From contig CAZYWO010000060.1 of assembly GCA_964651095.1 (NCBI GenBank), forward strand, positions 1 to 11,692: a stretch of DNA of 11,692 nt, in the 5' to 3' direction. Shown piece after piece: positions 7,359-11,692 of this stretch. Numbering within the stretch: the first letter of the stretch is position 1; every line of letters starts with the position of its first letter. The translations under genes and the position numbers were made by a program. The notes under the pieces are model-generated. The model saw nothing but the letters and a program-made list of their open reading frames with translations, ran no database searches and was not told the DNA's origin. Source of the DNA: SUG1106 sp964651095. GTDB lineage: Bacteria; Bacillota; Clostridia; Peptostreptococcales; Anaerovoracaceae.

Positions 7359-7396
7359 TGCTATACTTTAGTATCTTGAGAATGTTAAAATATAAT
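7359..7396 (+). promoter_or_regulatory. murI promoter candidates
   Basis: TGCTATACT (7359-7367) is an extended -10 element, with TGGAAT (7339-7344) at a 17-bp spacing as a weak -35. A second perfect TATAAT lies at 7391-7396 with TTAGTA (7368-7373) 17 bp upstream. ATACT-TT-AGTAT (7363-7374) is a short dyad overlapping the first -10 box and could be an operator. Confidence 0.5.
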
Positions 7397-7423
7397 CCAA
7401 TGGAAAATCGAAAGGAATAAAAA

Positions 7424-8236
7424 ATGGATAACAGACCTATAGGTTTTTTTGATTCAGGTCTAGGAGGCTTGACATGTATACCTAATTTATTTTCGCAGCT
7501 CCCGGAGGAGAGGGTAATATATTTCGGCGATACAGCCAGAACACCTTACGGCTCTAAGGCAGTTTCCACAATCAGGCAATATGCCGCTCAAATTGCAGAC
7601 TTTCTTGCTTCGCAGGATGTTAAGATGATGGTAATTGCATGCAATACGATAACTTCTTGCTGCCTTGAAGATCTTCAGAAAAGATTTCCCCACATTCCTA
7701 TTGTTGGAATAATAAATCCCACGGCTCATAAAATCGCATCGATGTGCGACGAGACTAACCGCATAGGCATAGTGGCTACCAAGGTTACCATAGCAAGCGA
7801 TGATTACAACCGGATGATAAAAGCGGAAAACCCTAGACTGCAAGTTTTCAGCAAAGCTGCGCCTGCCTTTGTTCCTCTCATAGAAGAAGGAATAATAGAA
7901 AACGATATAATGGATTTAACTATAAAATACTATCTGGATGATTTTATTGAGTCAAATAATATAGATACACTGGTGCTTGGCTGCACCCACTATCCGATAA
8001 TCCGTAAGGAAATCGAAGAAATATATCGCAATCTTAGGATTATTAACCCATCTTATGAAATAATCTCAAGTATAGAGGATATTCTTGTGGAAAAGGATAT
8101 GTTGGCGTCGGAAAACGATCGCGAAAATATATTTTATGCCAGCGACCTTTCAGAAAATTTCGTAAAGATGATTCAAAAAATTCTTGAAACTGAAAAATCA
8201 GATTTAATTTTAAAATTTAAGAATTTGGATTTATAG
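7424..8236 (+). CDS. murI: Glutamate racemase
   Basis: Interconverts L- and D-glutamate in the cytosol, supplying D-Glu for peptidoglycan. The 270 residues are full length, and both catalytic cysteines are in their motifs: ACNT (Cys73) and GCTH (Cys187). Also present are FDSGLGGL (9-16, with the Asp10-Ser11 pair) and GDTARTPYGSK (35-45). The start is ATG 7424 with AAAGGA (7411-7416) 7 nt upstream. The central loop reads VATKVTIASDDY (117-128), a variant of the usual GT..TV.S..Y pattern. The last 15 residues are Lys-rich and carry no motif. No terminator is seen before the next gene, so read-through is possible. D-Glu made here is the residue that the MurE-type ligase of this window extends from. 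Confidence 0.95.
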   Translation: MDNRPIGFFDSGLGGLTCIPNLFSQLPEERVIYFGDTARTPYGSKAVSTIRQYAAQIADFLASQDVKMMVIACNTITSCCLEDLQKRFPHIPIVGIINPTAHKIASMCDETNRIGIVATKVTIASDDYNRMIKAENPRLQVFSKAAPAFVPLIEEGIIENDIMDLTIKYYLDDFIESNNIDTLVLGCTHYPIIRKEIEEIYRNLRIINPSYEIISSIEDILVEKDMLASENDRENIFYASDLSENFVKMIQKILETEKSDLILKFKNLDL

Positions 8237-8261
8237 TTTATAGATTTCGTATACGTAAGAT

Positions 8262-8318
8262 TTGCAGTTCAATGCTTATAGTTTAAGACTTATAGTTTAA
8301 GACTTGTAGACCTGCAAG
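8262..8318. repeat. 14-bp tandem repeat framed by an inverted repeat
   Basis: CTTATAGTTTAAGA occurs twice head to tail (8275-8302) and a third partial copy, CTTGTAG, follows (8303-8309). A further TTATAGTTTA lies at 8231-8240. The block is framed by TTGCAG (8262-8267) and CTGCAA (8312-8317). It fills most of the murI to 8349 gap, a place for an operator or a replication-slippage product. Confidence 0.6.
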
Positions 8319-8348
8319 TAATTTACATAAAAGAAAAAGGAGATAAAC

Positions 8349-8909
8349 GTGAATAGAGAAGAACTTTATGAACTTTTAGATATAGACAGCCCGGAGGATT
8401 TTCAGTATTTTGAGAACTTGGCAGCTTATCTGGAATGTGATGATCAGTTGGAATATGAAGATATTGCAGCTTTGATAAAAGATATAGATAAGGATACTTT
8501 GGCGCAGCTTGTTGATAATTATTTCGAGGAAATATCGGATTTTATACCGGCGGCGGAAACAGCTGTTTACGGAATATTGGAAAATGTCAGGCGCGCGCTG
8601 ATAGGAATGATTAGAAATTGCAATGATGAAACGATGGAAACGAAATTGGTGGACGAATTTGAGCGTTTCAGATGTTGGTATTCTATGGACAGTCAGGTTT
8701 TTATTACGGACATGGGAACCGTAGATGAAAAACAATTTACTTTGAGAGATGCCCTTGTCAATGCCCGTATTGAAAAGTTAGACGGAGACAAGTATCAGTA
8801 CGATTTTTCTCAATGCGAAGATTATCCGCTTGAGGAATATATCGTCTCTTTTGGAGATATGGTGGCCATTGGAGAGGCAGAAGACGAAGCTGATGAATCG
8901 GAGCAGTAG
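8349..8909 (+). CDS. Acidic hypothetical protein
   Basis: The protein has 186 residues and begins at GTG 8349, which has AAGGAG (8337-8342) 6 nt upstream. About 50 residues are Asp or Glu (27%), so it is strongly acidic. No signal peptide, membrane segment or metal motif is visible. The N-terminal 90 residues are predicted mainly helical (ELYELLDIDSPEDF and later TLAQLVDNYFEEISDFIP). The C-terminal half has more strand character (QVFITDMGTVDEKQFTLRDA, then YQYDFSQCEDYPLEEYIVSF). It ends in an acidic tail. It resembles uncharacterised proteins seen next to housekeeping genes in Clostridia, but I can name no family. It is probably transcribed with murI or from the repeat-containing spacer. A hairpin at 8956 lies downstream. 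Confidence 0.8.
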   Translation: MNREELYELLDIDSPEDFQYFENLAAYLECDDQLEYEDIAALIKDIDKDTLAQLVDNYFEEISDFIPAAETAVYGILENVRRALIGMIRNCNDETMETKLVDEFERFRCWYSMDSQVFITDMGTVDEKQFTLRDALVNARIEKLDGDKYQYDFSQCEDYPLEEYIVSFGDMVAIGEAEDEADESEQ

Positions 8910-8937
8910 GAGAAGGGATAGTTCACAGTCATTCTCG

Positions 8938-8943
8938 TATAAT
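8938..8943 (+). promoter_or_regulatory. Candidate -10 box for the Cys-rich gene
   Basis: A perfect TATAAT lies at 8938-8943 without a good sigma-A -35 box. Read as a sporulation sigma-E promoter, 8916-8922 matches KMATATT at 5 of 7 positions and 8936-8943 matches CATACAAT at 6 of 8, but with a 13-bp gap instead of about 14. The mRNA would start near 8950, just before the hairpin at 8956. Confidence 0.3.
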
Positions 8944-8955
8944 TCACAAAGAACT

Positions 8956-8999
8956 AAAAACCTGCATAGTATGATAAAAAGTGCTATGGAGGTTTTTTT
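8956..8999 (+). terminator. Terminator-like hairpin whose 3' arm is the Shine-Dalgarno site
   Basis: AAAAACCT (8956-8963) plus CATAG (8965-8969) pairs with CTATG (8984-8988) plus AGGTTTTT (8990-8997), with one G-G mismatch and a 14-nt loop. Seven Ts (8993-8999) follow. The GGAGG ribosome site (8988-8992) of the next gene lies entirely in the 3' arm, and the T run is the spacer to its ATG at 9000. The element can act as a terminator for upstream transcripts and as a ribosome-site blocker. Confidence 0.7.
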
Positions 9000-9236
9000 A
9001 TGGGCGATGAGCGTAGATGTATAGAACGTTGCGAGCAGCAATGCAGAGAAAAGTGCTGCAAACCGAAATGCGATGATTTCGATCATTGCGAGCACCAAAA
9101 TCAAAACAATAATTGCTGCTGTTGCTGCTGTGATGACAATCAGAACAACGGAATTTGGCTGATTATTTTAATTATTATAATTTATCTGATTTTCTGTAGC
9201 GACAATAAAGGAGGCCTTTTCGGAGGACTGTTCTAA
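9000..9236 (+). CDS. Small cysteine-rich single-span membrane protein
   Basis: The protein has 78 residues, 14 of them Cys. ATG 9000 has GGAGG (8988-8992) 7 nt upstream. Residues 7-24 carry Cys at 7, 11, 15, 19, 20 and 24, a CX3CX3CX3CC ladder that would place cysteines on one face of a helix. Cys30 and a run of six Cys (39-44) follow. A short hydrophobic segment IWLIILIIIIYLIF (52-65) comes next, then Cys66 and a Gly/Phe tail ending GGLFGGLF. The polar part is rich in Glu, Asp, Asn and Gln. No known family is recognised. Spore-forming Firmicutes encode comparable tiny Cys-rich or Gly-rich membrane peptides, and ylbJ lies 28 bp downstream with no terminator, so a spore-envelope role is possible. 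Metal binding is equally possible. Neither is shown by the sequence. Confidence 0.75.
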   Translation: MGDERRCIERCEQQCREKCCKPKCDDFDHCEHQNQNNNCCCCCCDDNQNNGIWLIILIIIIYLIFCSDNKGGLFGGLF

Positions 9237-9264
9237 ATTCCTTTCATGTGCATACATTTTTAGT

Positions 9265-10179
9265 ATGAAAGAGAAGGACATAAATAAAAATTTAGGTAAA
9301 AATTTAATATTGGCGGCAGCTATGTGCTTTGCCGCAGCAATGGTAGTATTTCCATCGGTTACTGAGTCAGGCTCAAAATCTGCGATTATAATATGGTCGA
9401 ACTCTATCGTTCCGATTTTACTGCCATTTTTCATTTTTGCTGATTTCATAAAAAATACGGGAAACTTGGAAAGGCTGCCGGTTCGAGCATACCCATTTGT
9501 CATAGCTTTCCTGTCAGGGTATCCTATGGGAGCGAAAATCGTCGGGGACTTGATATGTGACGGAACTCTGTCTAAGGAAGAAGGCAAACATGTACTCAGC
9601 TATTCATTAGTTACCGGTCCCGGTTTTATTATCGGAACGATAGGCGCTTTTTTGGGAAACAGCCAAGCCGCCATGACGGTAGCCATAGCTCATTACATGG
9701 GAGCATTAATCAACGGATTACTGTACAAAAAAAATGAGATAAGAAAAGACAGGCAAATAAAAATCAAGCCGGGAGCATCGCATAAAACGTATTTAGAAAA
9801 TTTTACTGTGGCTATCATCGCCGGTTTTAAGGCAATGGCGGTCATCTTAGCATATTTAATAATCTTTATGATTGGCGTCGATCTGCTGGAAACCGCAGGA
9901 ATATTGAAAATTTTCCATAACGAGGTATGGTCGTCTGTAGTTAAGGGAATCATGGAAATGACCGTAGGCGTTAATACACTTGGTATGTGCAATGTCAGCA
10001 TGGAAATCAAAACAGTTTTGACTTCTTTCATAATTTCTTTTGGAGGCCTTTCGGTAATTGGACAGTCGGTATCCATGGCAGCAGGATCAGGACTAACCGT
10101 CGGAAATATCTTAAGAATAAAATTTACTCATGGATTGCTGGCAGGAATCTTGGCGGAAATATTGGTTCACTTTATTTGA
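9265..10179 (+). CDS. ylbJ: YlbJ-like sporulation integral membrane protein (nucleoside-recognition/Gate domain)
   Basis: A polytopic membrane protein. In Bacillus subtilis, YlbJ is made under sigma-E and is needed for spore cortex formation. Matching features are a first span near 13-30, the WSNSIVPILLPFFIF segment (44-58), the SGYPMGAK loop (84-91) followed by LSKEEGKHVLSYS, the TGPGFIIGTIG segment (117-127) and SFGGLSVIGQ (258-267). About six to eight hydrophobic spans can be counted. At 304 residues it is shorter than typical YlbJ (about 400), yet both ends look intact. ATG 9265 has no Shine-Dalgarno and lies in a hairpin (CTTTCAT 9241-9247 with ATGAAAG 9265-9271), so the start is less certain. 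No better in-frame start with a ribosome site was found. Co-transcription with the Cys-rich gene is likely. Confidence 0.85.
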   Translation: MKEKDINKNLGKNLILAAAMCFAAAMVVFPSVTESGSKSAIIIWSNSIVPILLPFFIFADFIKNTGNLERLPVRAYPFVIAFLSGYPMGAKIVGDLICDGTLSKEEGKHVLSYSLVTGPGFIIGTIGAFLGNSQAAMTVAIAHYMGALINGLLYKKNEIRKDRQIKIKPGASHKTYLENFTVAIIAGFKAMAVILAYLIIFMIGVDLLETAGILKIFHNEVWSSVVKGIMEMTVGVNTLGMCNVSMEIKTVLTSFIISFGGLSVIGQSVSMAAGSGLTVGNILRIKFTHGLLAGILAEILVHFI

Positions 10180-10182
10180 ATA

Positions 10183-10211
10183 TTGATAATATATAGCAAA
10201 TAATGTATAAT
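10183..10211 (+). promoter_or_regulatory. Near-consensus sigma-A promoter directly before tmcAL
   Basis: TTGATA (10183-10188) and TATAAT (10206-10211) are separated by exactly 17 bp. The predicted start of transcription is about 10217-10220, so the mRNA would begin within 0-4 nt of the ATG at 10221. Confidence 0.7.
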
Positions 10212-10220
10212 ATTTATAAT

Positions 10221-11414
10221 ATGGAAAAGAAATTAAAAGCTGTCGGCATTATCGCTGAATATAACCCGTTTCATAACGGACATAAATATCATCTGGAGCA
10301 GTCCCTGAAAGAATCAGGGGCTGATGTTTGTGTATCCGTGATTAGCGGAAACTTTACCCAGAGAGGCGAAATCGCTTTACTAAGCAAGTGGACAAGAGCG
10401 GAGATGGCTGTAAAAAACGGTGTGAATTTAGTGGTAGAGATGCCGGTAATATTTGCATGCAACAGCGCGGGATACTTTGCCGAAAGCGGTATAGAAATTT
10501 TGGAGGCGCTGGGAGCTGAATTTATTTCCTTTGGAAGCGAACTGGGAAATATTAACCGGCTGATAAGTATTTCCCGGGCAATGAAAGATAATGAGGAAAT
10601 AATAGAAAACTCAATAAAAAAATCTGTAAAGGGTGGTTTGTCATATCCTCGTGCAAGGCATGAGGCTCTTATAAATATCATAGGAATCACCGACGAATCA
10701 GCCATTGAAAACCCTAACAATATACTTGCTTTAGAATACCTGAAATACATTAAAAAGGCTAAGCCGATAACCGTTAAGCGGCAGGGAGCAGGATACTATG
10801 AGGACGATGAAGAATCATACTTGGCATCGGCTACCGCTATCAGAAAAAAACTTATCGCAGGAAAGGATATTTCCCCGTCAGTCCCTGATATTACCTGGGA
10901 AATATTAAGGCAAAATTCAGAAAACCTTACATGCAATGAAATGTTGTTTGATTTAATGCGCGAAAAAATCCTTACGTCATCTAATGAAGAAATCAATATG
11001 ATTTTCGGAGCAGAGGAAGGTCTGGGCAATGCAATGAAAAACGGAGTCCGATATTGGAAATCCTATGATGAAATGGTAGAATACCTTAAATCTAAGAGGT
11101 ATACCAGAACCAGAGTACTTCGTGTGATGACATCAACATTGCTTGGCATTACCCGTGAAAATGTAAGGTCAGCCCAAAATTACGTAAGGGTGCTTGCATT
11201 TGATGAAAAGGGGAGCGCCTATTTAAAACAGATTAAGAAGGATGGCATCTGTCATTTACCTATTATAACCAATATAAATAAGGACTTGGTGGATTGCACG
11301 ATGGCAGCAGCTACGCTGGAAAAGGACATTTTGGCAACCGACATTTATAACTTGGCTGCGGGCCTTGATCTTTACATGAATTCTGAATATGTAAAAAAAC
11401 CTTTGAAATTATAG
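10221..11414 (+). CDS. tmcAL: tRNA(Met) cytidine acetate ligase
   Basis: Activates acetate with ATP and acetylates the wobble cytidine (C34) of elongator tRNA-Met to ac4C; the B. subtilis homologue is YlbM. The chosen start ATG 10221 gives 397 residues. An in-frame ATG at 10203 overlaps the -10 box and adds a non-conserved leader. Motifs in order: GIIAEYNPFHNGH (9-21), with the HNGH nucleotidyltransferase signature; SGNFTQRGE (42-50); KWTRAEMA (56-63); SFGSELGN (103-110); YPRARHEAL (142-150); PNNILALEYL (165-174); SATAIRKKL (203-211); RYTRTRVLRVM (293-303). Length is normal for the family. No Shine-Dalgarno precedes either ATG; see the promoter entry. It lies between ylbJ and ackA, a neighbourhood common in Clostridia, and acetate links it to ackA. 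Confidence 0.93.
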   Translation: MEKKLKAVGIIAEYNPFHNGHKYHLEQSLKESGADVCVSVISGNFTQRGEIALLSKWTRAEMAVKNGVNLVVEMPVIFACNSAGYFAESGIEILEALGAEFISFGSELGNINRLISISRAMKDNEEIIENSIKKSVKGGLSYPRARHEALINIIGITDESAIENPNNILALEYLKYIKKAKPITVKRQGAGYYEDDEESYLASATAIRKKLIAGKDISPSVPDITWEILRQNSENLTCNEMLFDLMREKILTSSNEEINMIFGAEEGLGNAMKNGVRYWKSYDEMVEYLKSKRYTRTRVLRVMTSTLLGITRENVRSAQNYVRVLAFDEKGSAYLKQIKKDGICHLPIITNINKDLVDCTMAAATLEKDILATDIYNLAAGLDLYMNSEYVKKPLKL

Positions 11415-11460
11415 AAAAATGATCATCAAAATCAACAAGGTAGATAATATAGATAGTATG

Positions 11461-11493
11461 AGGTTGGGATTTTAGTTCTGACCTTTTCCTTTT
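11461..11493 (+). terminator. Probable terminator after tmcAL
   Basis: AGGTTGGGA (11461-11469) can pair with TTCTGACCT (11476-11484) over nine positions, including three G-U pairs, around a 6-nt loop. The tail TTTTCCTTTT follows. It is weaker than the other terminators but well placed. Confidence 0.55.
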
Positions 11494-11521
11494 AATTTGG
11501 TATGTTTAAATGACTTTTAAA

Positions 11522-11546
11522 ATGATTTTTAGGGATGATTTTTAGG
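11522..11546. repeat. 12-bp direct repeat upstream of the ackA promoter
   Basis: ATGATTTTTAGG occurs at 11522-11533 and 11535-11546, a 13-bp period, ending 13 bp before the -35 box. The position suits an activator site. A degenerate catabolite-response-like sequence, TTTAGGCGAAAACT (11541-11554), overlaps its end but misses three key positions. Confidence 0.5.
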
Positions 11547-11559
11547 CGAAAACTTGTCC

Positions 11560-11588
11560 TTGAAATTACTGCAATGAGAGTGTATAAT
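11560..11588 (+). promoter_or_regulatory. ackA promoter
   Basis: TTGAAA (11560-11565) and TATAAT (11583-11588) are spaced by 17 bp, a near-consensus sigma-A promoter. Transcription would begin near 11595 and leave a leader of about 49 nt. Confidence 0.75.
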
Positions 11589-11643
11589 ATATAAGGTTAA
11601 TTTTGTTATTTGTAAATTTATTTTATGGAGGAAATAATAGATC

Positions 11644-11692
11644 ATGAAAGTTTTAGTAATTAACTGCGGTAGCTCTTCATTAAAATATCAGG
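11644..11692 (+). CDS. ackA: Acetate kinase, N-terminal fragment
   Basis: Only 16 codons are inside the window: MKVLVINCGSSSLKYQ. This is the highly conserved first strand of acetate kinase, with the NxGSSS phosphate-binding loop (Asn7 and Ser10-12), although Cys8 replaces the common Ala. The enzyme makes ATP and acetate from acetyl phosphate and ADP, the last step of acetate fermentation. The ribosome site GGAGG (11627-11631) lies 12 nt before the ATG, slightly far. The gene has its own promoter and follows tmcAL. The short fragment does not fully exclude butyrate kinase, but the exact motif favours acetate kinase. Confidence 0.88.
   Translation, partial: MKVLVINCGSSSLKYQ

Larger units (their letters stand above)
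7097..7423. other. Divergent intergenic region between pepF and murI
   Basis: These 327 bp hold no convincing gene. The region is very AT-rich and contains, from left to right: the pepF ribosome site; a minus-strand extended -10 candidate (7143-7148); three phased GAAAGTT elements (7180-7212); an inverted repeat TTGAC/GTCAA (7210-7214 and 7222-7226); an AT-rich dyad GATAATT/AATTATC (7237-7243 and 7254-7260); a nested dyad (7262-7309); and the murI promoter candidates (7359-7396). Confidence 0.7.

Noticed and set aside
8275..8309. CRISPR-like array
   Set aside because: The 14-bp units are contiguous, without spacers, and far too short.
8778..9104. Minus-strand open frame of 108 codons opposite the acidic and Cys-rich genes
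   Set aside because: No ribosome site, and its sequence is explained as the shadow of the two plus-strand genes.
9251..9258. Sigma-E -10 box CATACATT before ylbJ
   Set aside because: The -10 match is perfect and YlbJ is a sigma-E gene in B. subtilis, but nothing like the sigma-E -35 box is found at 13-15 bp upstream.
9168..9587. Minus-strand open frame of 139 codons opposite ylbJ
   Set aside because: It is the complement of a well-supported membrane protein gene and has no start signals.
10203..10220. ATG 10203 as start of tmcAL
   Set aside because: It overlaps the -10 box of a strong promoter, has no ribosome site, and the extra six residues are not family sequence.

Overview
The window comes from a low-GC, Gram-positive anaerobe of the Clostridia. 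The evidence is AT-rich spacers, strong AGGAGG-type ribosome sites, TTG and GTG starts, a YlbJ-type sporulation membrane protein and the order ylbJ - tmcAL - ackA. A family near Anaerovoracaceae/Eubacteriales is a guess from protein flavour only. Most of the window is ordinary chromosomal housekeeping DNA. I see no phage, insertion sequence, CRISPR array, tRNA or rRNA.

Layout: the end of an unidentified protein with an acidic disordered tail (1-263) is followed by an intergenic segment with three consecutive hairpins, the last a terminator (about 325-447), which looks like a small RNA or attenuator. Next come a two-lobed P-loop ATPase of unknown role (506-1621) and a MurE-type Mur ligase (1811-3355), each with its own promoter signals. 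On the minus strand, pepF (7096-5297), nadK (5247-4444) and an RluA-type pseudouridine synthase (4383-3391) form a likely operon, convergent with the Mur ligase. A 327-bp divergent AT-rich region (7097-7423) with phased 11-bp repeats separates pepF from murI (7424-8236).

Rightward after murI lie an acidic conserved-looking protein (8349-8909), a tiny cysteine-rich membrane protein (9000-9236), ylbJ (9265-10179), tmcAL (10221-11414) and the first 16 codons of ackA (11644-edge).

Themes: murI makes D-glutamate for the wall and the Mur ligase extends a D-Glu-ended precursor. TmcAL consumes acetate plus ATP to acetylate the wobble cytidine of tRNA-Met, and the next gene, ackA, interconverts acetate and acetyl phosphate. 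YlbJ and the Cys-rich membrane peptide suggest a small envelope or sporulation module.

The most unusual signals are regulatory: (i) the three-hairpin RNA whose first loop can pair with the terminator arm; (ii) a terminator-like hairpin whose 3' arm is the Shine-Dalgarno of the Cys-rich gene; (iii) a near-consensus promoter whose -10 box lies so close to tmcAL that the mRNA should be leaderless; (iv) phased or tandem repeats upstream of pepF/murI, the acidic gene and ackA. No clearly new multi-gene system is evident.
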